Shown here one piece after another: positions 18,094 to 26,554 of a stretch of DNA of 64,000 bases. Each line of letters starts with the position of its first letter. The first letter of the stretch is position 1. The notes below the pieces were generated by a model. It did not search any database and was not told the origin of the DNA. It saw only the letters and a program-made list of their open reading frames with translations. This DNA comes from Sulfurospirillum halorespirans DSM 13726 (lineage in GTDB: Bacteria > Campylobacterota > Campylobacteria > Campylobacterales > Sulfurospirillaceae): NCBI RefSeq assembly GCF_001723605.1, contig NZ_CP017111.1, positions 1,426,001 through 1,490,000 of the forward strand. Reading direction: 5' to 3'. A program made the translations under genes and the position numbers.

Positions 18094-19485
18094 ATGGAGT
18101 ACAGAGTTGAAAAGGACACAATGGGCGAGATTAAGGTTCCTAATGAGCGTTACTGGGGAGCTCAGACTGAGCGTAGTTTGGAGAACTTTAAGATCGGTAC
18201 CGAGAAGATGCCCAAAGAGCTTATCCGCGCTTTTGCACTGTTGAAACGCTCTTTATCCACGGTCAATCAAAAGCTAAACAAACTCGATGCCAAAAAAGCA
18301 GGAGCGATTATCCAAGCGTGCGATGAGATTCTTGCAGGTAAGTTTGATGGTGAATTTCCCCTCGCCATCTGGCAAACGGGCAGTGGCACACAGACCAATA
18401 TGAACCTCAATGAAGTCATCGCCAACCGCGCTACGGAAATACTCGGAGGTGATTTTAGAAAAGAAAAACTGATTCACCCCAATGATCATGTCAATATGTC
18501 TCAAAGCTCGAACGACACCTTCCCCACAGCGATGCACATCGCCAGTGTCATCGAGATCGAAGAGCAACTGCTTCCTTCCTTAGAAAAGCTCAAAGAGACA
18601 CTCGAAGCTAAAGAGAAAGAGTTTGCAGGCATCATCAAAATCGGTCGCACTCATCTTCAAGATGCAACGCCACTCACACTTGGGCAAGAGTTTAGCGGGT
18701 ACCGCAGTATGTTGGAGCACTCTTCTTCACACATTCTCTTAGCGCTTCAATCCTTGCGCGAGCTTGCCATCGGTGGAACGGCTGTGGGAACGGGCATCAA
18801 CGCGCATCCAAAACTGAGTGAATTTGTCAGTGAAGAGCTTACGAAACTGACAGGCAAAACCTTTGTCTCTTCTCCCAATAAATTTCACGCTTTAACCTCC
18901 CATGATGCGCTTGTGTTTGCGAGTGGTGCGAACAAAGGACTAGCGGCAAACTTGATGAAAATCGCCAATGACATCAGGTGGCTCGCATCAGGTCCAAGGT
19001 GTGGCATTGGCGAGCTCAATATCCCTGAAAATGAGCCAGGAAGTTCTATCATGCCCGGTAAAGTCAACCCAACCCAAGCCGAAGCGGTCACGATGGTTGC
19101 ATGCCAAGTGTTTGGTGCCGATACGGCGATTGCATTTGGGGCAAGCCAAGGTAACTTTGAGCTCAACGTCTTTAAACCCGTCATTATCCTCAACTTTTTG
19201 CAACAAGTCAGACTGCTAGGCGATGTGATGGAGTCGTTTCGGATTCATTGTGTGGAAGGCATTGAAGCCAACAGTGAGAAGATCGCATCCAACCTTCAAA
19301 ATTCGTTGATGCTGGTAACCGCGCTCAATCCGTACATCGGCTATGAAAATGCAGCAAAAGTCGCCAAACTCGCGCACAAAGAGCATTTAAGCCTCAAAGA
19401 AGCGTGCATCAAACTCGCGCTGTTAACCTCTGAAGAGTTTGATCGTTACGTAATCCCCTCAGAGATGATTCACCCCAAAGCGTAA
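18094..19485 (+). CDS. fumC: Fumarate hydratase class II
   Basis: A 463-residue oxygen-stable fumarase that interconverts fumarate and malate. Signatures include [19 protein letters not shown] at the N-terminus, [12 protein letters not shown] (substrate site), [18 protein letters not shown] with the catalytic His, and the SS loop [17 protein letters not shown] precedes ATG 18094. It completes the TCA-cycle block of this region, acting beside mdh. A stem-loop follows 11 bp after the stop. Confidence 0.97.
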   Translation: MEYRVEKDTMGEIKVPNERYWGAQTERSLENFKIGTEKMPKELIRAFALLKRSLSTVNQKLNKLDAKKAGAIIQACDEILAGKFDGEFPLAIWQTGSGTQTNMNLNEVIANRATEILGGDFRKEKLIHPNDHVNMSQSSNDTFPTAMHIASVIEIEEQLLPSLEKLKETLEAKEKEFAGIIKIGRTHLQDATPLTLGQEFSGYRSMLEHSSSHILLALQSLRELAIGGTAVGTGINAHPKLSEFVSEELTKLTGKTFVSSPNKFHALTSHDALVFASGANKGLAANLMKIANDIRWLASGPRCGIGELNIPENEPGSSIMPGKVNPTQAEAVTMVACQVFGADTAIAFGASQGNFELNVFKPVIILNFLQQVRLLGDVMESFRIHCVEGIEANSEKIASNLQNSLMLVTALNPYIGYENAAKVAKLAHKEHLSLKEACIKLALLTSEEFDRYVIPSEMIHPKA

Positions 19486-19496
19486 AAATGAGACAT

Positions 19497-19521
19497 GTAG
19501 CGATCAAAATGCGATCGCTAC
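19497..19521 (+). terminator. Stem-loop after fumC
   Basis: GTAGCGATC (19497-19505) and GATCGCTAC (19513-19521) form a perfect 9-bp stem with a 7-nt loop, directly followed by a T-containing stretch and a TTACATGTAA copy (19525-19534). It probably ends fumC transcription; the T-run is short, so efficiency is uncertain. Confidence 0.55.
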
Positions 19522-19549
19522 GCTTTACATGTAACACTTTTGTGACGCA

Positions 19550-19565
19550 TGGTATGGCTTTTGCA
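19550..19565 (+). promoter_or_regulatory. Sigma-54-type promoter for the Tpx-like/ankyrin pair
   Basis: TGGTATGGCTTTTGCA contains the diagnostic GG and GC dinucleotides exactly 10 bases apart (GG 19551-19552, GC 19563-19564), with TTGCA at the -12 box. A start site near 19576 would leave a 20-nt leader holding AAGGAG and the TTG start at 19596. In this phylum sigma-54 mainly drives flagellar genes; rpoN itself lies at 61443-62714. No activator site was identified. Confidence 0.6.
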
Positions 19566-19595
19566 TAAACTCCTTAAAATCTTCAAGGAGTCCTC

Positions 19596-20093
19596 TTGGA
19601 AACAATCGTTAAAGGTATCAGTAAACCCTTACAGAAAAATGAGCGAAAAATGGGCTCTGAAGCGCCTGCTATCAGCCTTACCATGCAAAGTGGTGAGAGC
19701 AAAGTCATCGGTATGTTGGCAACCAAAGTGCAAGTGATGATCACCTTGCCGTATCACGATTCGCTAAGCCCCGCACTTTTTGAGATCACTCAAAAATACC
19801 ACGAACAAGCGTTTATCTATTTTATCGGTCCACAGCCGTTAGATCAATCAATCAATCCTGCCTGTACTTCGGTTGATTTTGAAGAACTTGCCAAGAAATT
19901 TGGCGTCTACATCAATGAAACACTCTGCGCAAAATCTCTCTTCATCATCAACAAAGACGGGCAATTTGTCTACAAAGAGATCACGAGCGATGTTGAAGAT
20001 GCGTTTGATCTTGAGATGTTTGAGACGAAGCTTCATGAAGCGATCCATTTTAAGAAAAAAGGGCATGTGCACGAGAATTGGATGGGCGCATGA
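19596..20093 (+). CDS. Tpx-like thioredoxin-fold protein lacking the peroxidatic cysteine
   Basis: A 165-residue protein starting at TTG 19596 with AAGGAG 5 bases upstream. Its layout follows thiol peroxidase (Tpx): MGSEAPAISL, the beta strand VQVMITLPYHD, and CAKSLFIINKDGQFVYKEI near the C-terminus. Where Tpx has PS(I/L)xTxxC, this protein reads PYHDSLSP, so the peroxidatic Cys is replaced (about Pro59). Cys90, aligned with the Tpx resolving Cys, and Cys111 remain. It is therefore unlikely to be a classical peroxidase; it may be a redox sensor, chaperone or inactive relative. It shares an operon with the ankyrin protein behind a sigma-54-type promoter. Alignment made by eye. Confidence 0.65.
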   Translation: METIVKGISKPLQKNERKMGSEAPAISLTMQSGESKVIGMLATKVQVMITLPYHDSLSPALFEITQKYHEQAFIYFIGPQPLDQSINPACTSVDFEELAKKFGVYINETLCAKSLFIINKDGQFVYKEITSDVEDAFDLEMFETKLHEAIHFKKKGHVHENWMGA

Positions 20094-20530
20094 GTGAGCA
20101 AACCTTGCTTTGGCTCGCTTCCAATAGCTACAATGCAAATGATTTCAATTTCGTTGGGAAGTACGGAAACTCAGCGCTGATGAAAGCGGTGCGCGAAGGC
20201 AATGTGGCTGTGACTACGGAACTCATTGAAGCAGGTGTGGATCTGGAGCTTAGAAATATCGATGGCAATACGGCGATTTGGAACGCCTGTTTTGGTGGGG
20301 ATTTTACCTGTGTGGAGCTTTTGGTCAAAGCTGGCATTGAGCTTAACAGCCAAAATGACAATGGCGTAACGGCGTTGATGTTTTGTGCTAGTTCAGGAAA
20401 AGAGGCGATGACGAGGCTTTTATTGGACTTTCATGCTGATACAAGCATCGCTAATTTGGATGATTTTAAAGCGATCGATCTTGCGAGTACGCCCACTATT
20501 TACAAGATGCTCAAAGCAAGCATCTCGTAA
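20090..20530 (+). CDS. Ankyrin-repeat protein
   Basis: A 146-residue protein with three to four ankyrin repeats: YGNSALMKAVREGNVAVTTELIEAGVDLELRN, DGNTAIWNACFGGDFTCVELLVKAGIELNSQN, NGVTALMFCASSGKEAMTRLLLDFHADTSIAN and a partial last unit. No signal peptide, so it is probably cytoplasmic. ATG 20090 overlaps the stop of the Tpx-like gene by 4 bases, so the two are coupled. Ankyrin proteins are paired with catalase in some Campylobacter, where they assist haem trafficking; a similar helper role for the Tpx-like partner is only analogy. Confidence 0.8.
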   Translation: MSEQTLLWLASNSYNANDFNFVGKYGNSALMKAVREGNVAVTTELIEAGVDLELRNIDGNTAIWNACFGGDFTCVELLVKAGIELNSQNDNGVTALMFCASSGKEAMTRLLLDFHADTSIANLDDFKAIDLASTPTIYKMLKASIS

Positions 20531-20551
20531 ACAGAGCGTTACATGTAAAAG

Positions 20552-21157
20552 TTAGCGTAGAAAGTTTTTAATGCCTGTAAAGATGAGTTGCGCCGAAAGT
20601 GCTGAGAGCACAAGCCCTGTAACTTTACTAAAAACGATCAGTCCTGTTCGCCCGATCAGTCGTTCGATGTGTCCAGAGAGATAGAGCAACACGCCAATGC
20701 TGAATATTGCCCCTAGCAGTGCGCTTGAACCAAGCACCAAGTCTTCAATACCCTCCATATCGGCACCCATAACCATCAGCGCACCCACGGTTCCAGGTCC
20801 CACGGTGACGGGAATTGCCAAAGGGACAACGGCATGTTTGAGGATGTCAGCTTTACATGTAGGCTCAGCATTGACATCTTTTTGCACCAAATCAACAGCG
20901 GTGAGAAACAAAAGTGCACCCGCACCAATGCGAAACGCATCCAGCGTTATGCCAAAAAGTTCAAAAATGTATTTGCCAAAAAAGAGAATAATCATACAGC
21001 TGATCGCAATCGCCAAGGTTACTTTGATCGCAAGGCGTCTTTTGTCACTTTCACTGATCCCTTTGGTCATCGACAAAAAGATGGTCGTGACAAAAAAAGG
21101 CGTCATAATAAAAAAGAATTTGACATAAATCGCAAAAAAAGCAGAGAGGTGAATCAT
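20552..21157 (-). CDS. MarC family integral membrane protein
   Basis: A 201-residue UPF0056/MarC protein with about six membrane spans. Motifs typical of the family are FFVTTIFLSMTKG, FRIGAGALLFLTAVDLV, PLAIPVTVGPGTVGALMV and the C-terminal QLIFTGIKNFL. The name comes from the E. coli mar locus but the family has no established transport substrate. AAGGAG and a TATAAT lie upstream on its strand. Two copies of the dispersed palindrome flank or enter it (exact at 20539, TTACATGTAG at 20853). Confidence 0.85.
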   Translation of the reverse strand: MIHLSAFFAIYVKFFFIMTPFFVTTIFLSMTKGISESDKRRLAIKVTLAIAISCMIILFFGKYIFELFGITLDAFRIGAGALLFLTAVDLVQKDVNAEPTCKADILKHAVVPLAIPVTVGPGTVGALMVMGADMEGIEDLVLGSSALLGAIFSIGVLLYLSGHIERLIGRTGLIVFSKVTGLVLSALSAQLIFTGIKNFLR

Positions 21158-21181
21158 GGTGTCTCCTTAAAAAGAGTTGGC

Positions 21182-21187
21182 ATTATA
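21182..21187 (-). promoter_or_regulatory. -10 element of the marC-family gene
   Basis: TATAAT on the minus strand, 24 bp before the start codon at 21157, with AAGGAG between them. The divergent gene starting at 21223 must use its own promoter in the same 65-bp gap; CAGAAT near 21211 is a weak candidate. Confidence 0.5.
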
Positions 21188-21222
21188 GCACTTTTTCAGT
21201 TGCGCTTTGGCAGAATGGAGGC

Positions 21223-21828
21223 ATGAAAAAAGAGATCCTTTACCTAACCGAATATTTAGCCAAAAGTGATAGCGAGCAAGCCAAAGCTTTTTACGAACTC
21301 TTGGTGCAAACCCTCGTCACTTTCGAGCTTTATACGCCTACCAAATTTACGCAAGCGCAGATTAGCGCGCTGATGGCACGTCAAGGCTTTGGTGCACCTT
21401 CTTCTTATGATGTGGGCGTTAAAGCACTTGATGCTGCATTGGAGCAAACGCTTCCAATTCCACTGCAAGAGGCAAAAAAAAGCCTTTTTATGACCCTTCT
21501 CACGGTCAATTTTCCCAAGAAAAAAAGCTTCTTATCGGTCTCGTTAGAGCTCTTTCTCTCTCAACTTGAACCTGTGGAAAAGAGCATTTATGAGAACCTT
21601 TTAGCCTACGTTTCAGGGCTCAATCGCGCCCTTGCACTCTTTTTTGTTTTGGGCAAAGAGGAGGCTTCTATTTTTACCCCAGAGCGTTTAGTTGCGTTTG
21701 GAGACGCTTTACATGTAAAGCTTGTGGAGCTTGTTTTTAATGAAGAAGAGAAAGCACTTTTAAGTCAAGGACTCAAAGAGTTATTGGGCGTTTACCTGAG
21801 CCTTTATGGAAAATATCTTTACATATAA
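21223..21828 (+). CDS. Hypothetical protein, 201 aa, mostly helical
   Basis: An intact gene with a GGAGG ribosome site just upstream of ATG 21223. I do not recognise the family. The protein has no signal peptide or clear membrane span; it looks alpha-helical, with LTEYLAKSDSEQAKAFYELL at the N-terminus and leucine-rich stretches such as YENLLAYVSGLNRALALFFVLGKEEAS. The TTACATGTAA copy at 21709 is the full 16-bp palindrome GCTTTACATGTAAAGC and codes for LHVK. Codon use matches the neighbours, so recent transfer is not suggested. It may be a lineage-specific cytoplasmic protein. Confidence 0.75.
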   Translation: MKKEILYLTEYLAKSDSEQAKAFYELLVQTLVTFELYTPTKFTQAQISALMARQGFGAPSSYDVGVKALDAALEQTLPIPLQEAKKSLFMTLLTVNFPKKKSFLSVSLELFLSQLEPVEKSIYENLLAYVSGLNRALALFFVLGKEEASIFTPERLVAFGDALHVKLVELVFNEEEKALLSQGLKELLGVYLSLYGKYLYI

Positions 21829-21863
21829 AGCTAAAACGGTCAATTTTAGTCTTTCGTTTACGT

Positions 21864-21869
21864 TATAAT
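21864..21869 (+). promoter_or_regulatory. -10 element of the DUF1847 gene
   Basis: TATAAT 29 bp before ATG 21899, within the 70-bp gap after the preceding stop. The surrounding sequence is very AT-rich. Confidence 0.5.
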
Positions 21870-21898
21870 TGTCATTATAAATTATAAAGGTTTTGAGA

Positions 21899-22555
21899 AT
21901 GAAAAAAGATGAAAAAGAGCTCAGTTGTGCTGAGTGTGGGACGCTAAATTGCCATAAACATGAGAGCCGTTACCCTAAGTTTTGTCTCACCACAAATGTC
22001 GATGATGCAATGCTTGAAGAGTCTCTTGAGTGCTACCAAGAAGAGGGAATTGATCGTAAAATTGCTATGGCTGCGGCTGAGATCGAAGGCAAATACTATG
22101 GACAGTTAACACGTGTAGAAGAGATACTTGCCTTTGCTGGGCGTATTGGTGCGAAAAAAATTGGTATTGCTTCGTGTGTGGGACTCGCAGCTGAGTCTAA
22201 AATTTTTGCTGAGATTCTCAAAGTCAACGGCTTTGATGTTTTTATGGCAATCTGTAAAGTAGGTTCACGCGATAAGTGCGAAATAGGACTTAAAGAAGAG
22301 CAAAAAATCCGCCCTAATACCTTTGAGCCGATGTGCAATCCTGTGCTTCAAGCCAAGTATTTAAACAAAGCTAAGACGGATCTCAATGTCATTATGGGTT
22401 TGTGTGTTGGGCATGATTCATTGTTTATCAAATACGCCAAAGCGACGACAACGTATCTGGTTGTCAAAGATCGTGTTTTAGGGCACAATCCCATCGCAGC
22501 ACTGCATTTAACCCAGACCTATTATAAAAAACTTCTAATACCTAGAGAACTCTAA
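21899..22555 (+). CDS. DUF1847 family metal-binding protein
   Basis: A 218-residue cysteine-rich protein. ATG 21899 has AAAGG 8 bases upstream; TTG 21893 is an alternative. The N-terminus (LSCAECGTLNCHKHESRYPKFC) carries CxxC...C...C and looks like a metal or iron-sulfur site. Further conserved cysteines occur in IGIASCVGLAAESK, AICKVGSRDKCEIG, EPMCNPVLQA and GLCVGHDSLF. This matches the DUF1847 family, found mostly in anaerobes and not biochemically characterised as far as I know. It ends against a bidirectional-looking terminator. Confidence 0.8.
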   Translation: MKKDEKELSCAECGTLNCHKHESRYPKFCLTTNVDDAMLEESLECYQEEGIDRKIAMAAAEIEGKYYGQLTRVEEILAFAGRIGAKKIGIASCVGLAAESKIFAEILKVNGFDVFMAICKVGSRDKCEIGLKEEQKIRPNTFEPMCNPVLQAKYLNKAKTDLNVIMGLCVGHDSLFIKYAKATTTYLVVKDRVLGHNPIAALHLTQTYYKKLLIPREL

Positions 22556-22599
22556 TAATGTTTTCACAGGGAGAAAAGTGTTTTACATGTAAAGAGTGA

Positions 22600-22624
22600 A
22601 GCCCTAAAATAGGGCTTTTATTGG
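22600..22624. terminator. Terminator between DUF1847 gene and yggS
   Basis: AGCCCTA and TAGGGCT form a 7-bp stem around AAA and are followed by TTTTATT on the plus strand. It lies between convergent genes; the minus-strand transcript also meets the same stem. A TTACATGTAA copy is 8 bp upstream (22583-22592). Confidence 0.7.
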
Positions 22625-22628
22625 AGGA

Positions 22629-23306
22629 TTATTTAAATAAAATAGAACCTAAACGAATCATATTTGACCCACACGCAATCGCGAGTTCAAAATCATCACT
22701 CATTCCCATAGAGCAGTATTTTGCACCCTGATTTTGGAGTGATTCAAAAATTTTATGCGTCGTTTCAAAACTTTTTTGAATGATGGCCCTCTCTTCGCTA
22801 TGCGCACCAATACTCATGACGCCTTTAAGCTGAAGATGTTTACATGTAAGCGCGATTTGCTCATACACTTCGAGCGCCTCTTCAGGCATAACACCCGCTT
22901 TTTGCTCTTCATAGGCACTGTTGATTTGAAGCAAAACGTTCATCGTTTTATGCTTTACATGTAAACGTTTATCGATCTCTTGCGCGAGTTCTAAGGAGCT
23001 TAGCGAGTGCATTAATGAAGGCTCTAAGTCGATGAGCTGATTGATCTTATTGGTTTGTAAACGCCCGATAAAATGCCATTCGAGTGGAAGATGTTCGAGG
23101 GCATGAACTTTATCACTCATGTCTTGGATTTTATTTTCTCCAAAACAGCGTTGCCCTGCGTTGTACATCGCTTCGATCATCGAAGGATCAGCACTTTTAC
23201 TCGCAGCAACAATCTTCACAATCAGGTGTTGATCGACACTCAAACGCGCTTTTTCAACGCGTGTGAGAATTTCATCCAGTGTGGTTACAAAATTTTTAGT
23301 TTCCAT
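22629..23306 (-). CDS. yggS: Pyridoxal-phosphate homeostasis protein (YggS/PLPBP family)
   Basis: A 225-residue PLP-binding protein with a fold like alanine racemase N-terminal domain. The PLP lysine is in KIVAASKSADPSMIEAMY, followed by FGENKIQD, WHFIGRLQTNK, and the C-terminal SMGMSDDFELAIACGSNMIRLGS phosphate loop, all family hallmarks. It balances free PLP and amino/keto acid pools. The start overlaps rseP by 11 bp. Two TTACATGTAA copies (22840, 22955) lie within it, read TCK and LHV. Confidence 0.93.
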   Translation of the reverse strand: METKNFVTTLDEILTRVEKARLSVDQHLIVKIVAASKSADPSMIEAMYNAGQRCFGENKIQDMSDKVHALEHLPLEWHFIGRLQTNKINQLIDLEPSLMHSLSSLELAQEIDKRLHVKHKTMNVLLQINSAYEEQKAGVMPEEALEVYEQIALTCKHLQLKGVMSIGAHSEERAIIQKSFETTHKIFESLQNQGAKYCSMGMSDDFELAIACGSNMIRLGSILFK

Positions 23307-24354
23307 TGGTTAGCCTGTAAATATCATTAAAAATGCTCAACGCCATCAGGCTTAAAAGCAACATCCAACCAGCGGTGGTCATACTGGTAAGAACCCGCTC
23401 GCTCGGTGCTCGTTTGGTGATAAGCTCGTACAGATTGAACATAATGTGTCCGCCATCAAGGGCAGGAATTGGCAGAAGATTGAGCACGCCAAGGTTGACT
23501 GAAATAAGCGCTGTGAGTGCAAAAAGTGCGACAAGACCTGCGGCACTCGCTTCGGACGTGACTTGAACAATGGAGATGATGCCGCCTAACTCTTTGGGAG
23601 AGACAACGCCTTCGATCAATTTTTGAAGACTGGTCAAAATGAGTGTGGTTGATTTAACCGTCTGTTGCCACGCAAAGCTTGGAAGTTCGCTGCTACCATA
23701 GACCACTTCCATCGTTTTTCCACTCGGTGCAATGCCGATCATCTTTTTCTGTTTGGTCTCGCCAAACATATTTTGGTATTCGTTGATTTTTGGGGTTAAA
23801 AGAAGGGTTTGGACACTGCCTAAACGCTCGATTTTGACTTCGAGTTTGCCCGTGCTCTCTTGAATCAGCTGGCTGACTTCATCCCACGCCTCAATGAGTG
23901 TGCCGTTGATCATCACAATGCGGTCATTTTCTTGAAGACCTGCTTCAAGTGCGGGTGAGCTTGGGCTAATTTGACCAATAATCGGAGCAAATTTGGTTAC
24001 ACCCATAGAGCCAATGGCGATGAAAAGCAAAAAGGCGAGTAAGAAATTCGCAAAAGGTCCTGCAAAAAGGATGATGATGCGCTTCCATGGCGCTTTGGTC
24101 GTGTAGCTATCGGCATCATAACTGATTTTGGTCGGATCACGATCGTCTTGTCCTTTCATCTGCACGTAACCACCCAGAGGAATGAGCGAGAGGCAATATT
24201 CCGTCTTTCCAACCACTTTTGTGAAGACTTTTTTGCCAAATCCGATGCTAAAAACTTCGACATGCACGCCAAAAAAACGTGCCGCTAAATAGTGACCCAA
24301 TTCGTGGAAAAAAATGAGAAAGGAAAGAACCAGAATGGAGGTAAGTGTTCCCAT
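23296..24354 (-). CDS. rseP: RIP metalloprotease RseP (site-2 protease)
   Basis: A 352-residue intramembrane zinc protease. The active site HELGH is at residues 17-21 within the first membrane segment; the FGVHVEVFSIGFGKK motif follows. A single PDZ domain covers about residues 110-200 (ISPSSPALEAGLQENDRIVMINGT), and LNLLPIPALDGGHIMFNLYE near the C-terminus supplies the third zinc ligand (Asp). It probably cleaves signal peptides and anti-sigma-like membrane proteins. It shares one base with pgsA upstream. Confidence 0.95.
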   Translation of the reverse strand: MGTLTSILVLSFLIFFHELGHYLAARFFGVHVEVFSIGFGKKVFTKVVGKTEYCLSLIPLGGYVQMKGQDDRDPTKISYDADSYTTKAPWKRIIILFAGPFANFLLAFLLFIAIGSMGVTKFAPIIGQISPSSPALEAGLQENDRIVMINGTLIEAWDEVSQLIQESTGKLEVKIERLGSVQTLLLTPKINEYQNMFGETKQKKMIGIAPSGKTMEVVYGSSELPSFAWQQTVKSTTLILTSLQKLIEGVVSPKELGGIISIVQVTSEASAAGLVALFALTALISVNLGVLNLLPIPALDGGHIMFNLYELITKRAPSERVLTSMTTAGWMLLLSLMALSIFNDIYRLTNGN

Positions 24355-24896
24355 TAATGGGTTCCTTTTTTGGTATAGCCGATGATGTATTCATAGCCAG
24401 AGTAAAGTGTCAGTGCCACAGCTGCCCACAAAAGTAGGTCTGCAAAAGGCCAGTTCATCATTAAAAAACCAATGGCGATCATCTGAAGAACGGTTTTGAC
24501 TTTGCCTGCCATACTCGCAGCAATGTCTTTGCCTTCGCCCATCGCAGCTACACGAAGTCCTGTGATGAAAAATTCACGCGTGAGGATGAGAAAAATCGCC
24601 CAAGGGTTGGCTCGATCAATCATCATGAGCCCTAAAAAAGCGGCTAAGGTGAGCATTTTATCTGCCAATGGATCTAAAATAGCACCGAGCTGTGTTTTTT
24701 GATTCCAGTTGCGTGCGATGTAGCCGTCAAAAAAGTCCGTCGCACTCGCTATCACGAAAATGAGTGTCGCAAAGTAGTCTATCCAGCTTACATGTAAACC
24801 TGAAAAGAGACTCAAATCGCGATTGACTAAAAAAATAAACATAAGGGGCGCTAAGGCGATTCGCATGCTTGCAAGTGCGTTAGGTAGGTTCATCAT
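24354..24896 (-). CDS. pgsA: CDP-diacylglycerol--glycerol-3-phosphate 3-phosphatidyltransferase
   Basis: A 180-residue membrane enzyme that makes phosphatidylglycerol phosphate. The CDP-alcohol phosphotransferase motif DG(x)2AR(x)8G(x)3D(x)3D is visible in FFDGYIARNWNQKTQLGAILDPLADK. Four to five membrane spans are likely. The start ATG overlaps the stop of the enoyl reductase gene (ATGA); a second ATG follows directly. A TTACATGTAA copy at 24788 is read LHV near the N-terminus. Confidence 0.94.
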   Translation of the reverse strand: MMNLPNALASMRIALAPLMFIFLVNRDLSLFSGLHVSWIDYFATLIFVIASATDFFDGYIARNWNQKTQLGAILDPLADKMLTLAAFLGLMMIDRANPWAIFLILTREFFITGLRVAAMGEGKDIAASMAGKVKTVLQMIAIGFLMMNWPFADLLLWAAVALTLYSGYEYIIGYTKKGTH

Positions 24897-25660
24897 TTAA
24901 ACGTCGTTCCACCATCAATGAGCATGGTATGCCCTGTGATCCACGAAGCTTTTTCCGAGCAAAGGAATAGACACGCCCCTGCAAGGTCTTGTGGTTGTCC
25001 CATACGTCCTAAAGGAGAGAGTTTTGCGGTAACATCACGTACCTCTTCGTAGTTAGTAAACGCTCGCAACGCATCGGTTTCGATGGGACCGCCGCTGACC
25101 GCATTGACACGAATGCCTTTACAGCCAAGTTCTGCCGCGGCGTAACGTACCATCGTCTCAACCGCCGCTTTGGCGGTACCATGACCTGCATAGTTTTCGA
25201 TGTAGACAAGATTGCCTGTAGAGGAGAGAGAGATGATGCTACCACCACCGACTTTTTCCATACGTTTGGCGGATTCTTGCGCTCCCACAACAAAAGCGTT
25301 AACGGTTGCGGTAAAAATGTTGTTGATACCACGGGGTTTGAGTTTCATAAACTTTGTGTATCCACCTACCACTGGGCGACCCGAGATGATGGCATTGGAG
25401 ATAAAATAATCCACACGATCAAAATCTTTATCGATCTCTAAAAAGAGGTCTTTATAGGTCTCTGGTTCTAAGATATTAAGGGCGTAGGCTCTAGCTTTAA
25501 TGCCATAGTTTGCCTCCAAATCTTTGACTTGCTCCATTGCAATCTCTTCATTGGAATTATACGTAAATGCAACATTCACACCCGCTCTGGCAAATTCATA
25601 CACAATAGCTTGTCCGATACCTCTGGTACCGCCACTTATGACAAGTGTTTTTCCCTTCAT
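24893..25660 (-). CDS. Enoyl-ACP reductase of the SDR type (FabL/FabI-like)
   Basis: A 255-residue short-chain dehydrogenase. The nucleotide motif is SGGTRGIG (residues 9-16). The catalytic pair is Tyr157 and Lys164 in YAGHGTAK, that is Y(x)6K, the spacing of enoyl-ACP reductases such as FabI/FabL rather than the Y(x)3K of FabG. N-terminal GxxxGIG and C-terminal SWITGHTMLIDGGTTF fit the FabL branch. It probably carries out the last reduction in fatty-acid elongation. It lies in a tight operon between dapA and pgsA. FabG-like annotation remains possible, but the spacing argues against it. Confidence 0.8.
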   Translation of the reverse strand: MKGKTLVISGGTRGIGQAIVYEFARAGVNVAFTYNSNEEIAMEQVKDLEANYGIKARAYALNILEPETYKDLFLEIDKDFDRVDYFISNAIISGRPVVGGYTKFMKLKPRGINNIFTATVNAFVVGAQESAKRMEKVGGGSIISLSSTGNLVYIENYAGHGTAKAAVETMVRYAAAELGCKGIRVNAVSGGPIETDALRAFTNYEEVRDVTAKLSPLGRMGQPQDLAGACLFLCSEKASWITGHTMLIDGGTTFK

Positions 25661-26553
25661 TAAAATCCTTTGATGGTATATTTTTTGAGTGTATTTTCAA
25701 TACGCTTCATGTTCTCATTACTCGGTGCGCACAGTGGTAAGCGGTACTCTAAGCTCTCCAATAATCCTGCAATGTACATCGCAGCTTTAATAGGAATAGG
25801 GTTACTCTCACAAAAAAGTGTTTTATTGATCTCATAGAGTGAATCATTGATCGCTTTTGCCCCATGAAAATCACCTTTGAGCGCTAAATGCGTGAGCTCT
25901 GCAATTTGGTCAGGTAAGATGTTAGACGTAACCGAAATAACGCCCGATCCACCGTTGGATAAAATAGGGTAGTTAATCGCATCTTCACCGCTAAAAACGG
26001 AAAGTTTGGGTTGGTGTGCGAGCAAATCAACACAACGATCAATTGAACCTGTTGCCTCTTTTACCCCGTAAATATTGGGGCAGGCTTCAAAAAGTCTAAA
26101 GATGGTATCTGGCAACAAATCGCACCCCGTACGTCCTGGGACATTGTACAACAGTACAGGAATATCTACAGAACCCGAAATGGCTTTGTAGTGCTGAAAC
26201 AGCCCTTCTTGCGTTGGTTTGTTATAGTACGGTGTGACGGAGAGAATGCCGTGTGCGCCATGTGCTTGGGCAAACTTTGCCAATCCAATCGCTTCATGCG
26301 TTGCATTGCTTCCCGCCCCTGCGAGCACTTTAACATCGCTGTGTGAACAGACATCGACCGCTATTTCGATACAGCGACGGTGTTCGTCATGATCCAGTGT
26401 TGCACTCTCCCCCGTCGTTCCTACAGGAACAACAACGTCGATGCCATTTTTAATCTGTCTTTCTATAAGTTTTGCGTATTGAACTTCATCGAGTTTTCCA
26501 TTTTTAAACGGAGTGATAAGCGCGGTCATCGCTCCTTGTAACGCCTGTTGCAT
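25660..26553 (-). CDS. dapA: 4-hydroxy-tetrahydrodipicolinate synthase
   Basis: A 297-residue DHDPS that condenses pyruvate with aspartate semialdehyde for lysine and peptidoglycan meso-DAP. The Schiff-base lysine is Lys165 in YGVKEATGS, Tyr136 is in LYNVPGRTG, and the Thr pair is in VGTTGES (47-48). Length and motifs are normal. Its stop overlaps the next gene start by one base and it begins 1 bp after the M16 peptidase gene, so it is part of the long minus-strand operon. Confidence 0.97.
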   Translation of the reverse strand: MQQALQGAMTALITPFKNGKLDEVQYAKLIERQIKNGIDVVVPVGTTGESATLDHDEHRRCIEIAVDVCSHSDVKVLAGAGSNATHEAIGLAKFAQAHGAHGILSVTPYYNKPTQEGLFQHYKAISGSVDIPVLLYNVPGRTGCDLLPDTIFRLFEACPNIYGVKEATGSIDRCVDLLAHQPKLSVFSGEDAINYPILSNGGSGVISVTSNILPDQIAELTHLALKGDFHGAKAINDSLYEINKTLFCESNPIPIKAAMYIAGLLESLEYRLPLCAPSNENMKRIENTLKKYTIKGF

Positions 26554-26554
26554 G

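Noticed and set aside
19512-19519. GCGATCGC, the HIP1 octamer of cyanobacteria
   Set aside because: I noticed this word only as part of the fumC stem-loop; it does not appear iterated here.
24893-25660. FabG (3-oxoacyl-ACP reductase) assignment
   Set aside because: The catalytic Tyr and Lys are separated by six residues, not three, which fits enoyl reductases.
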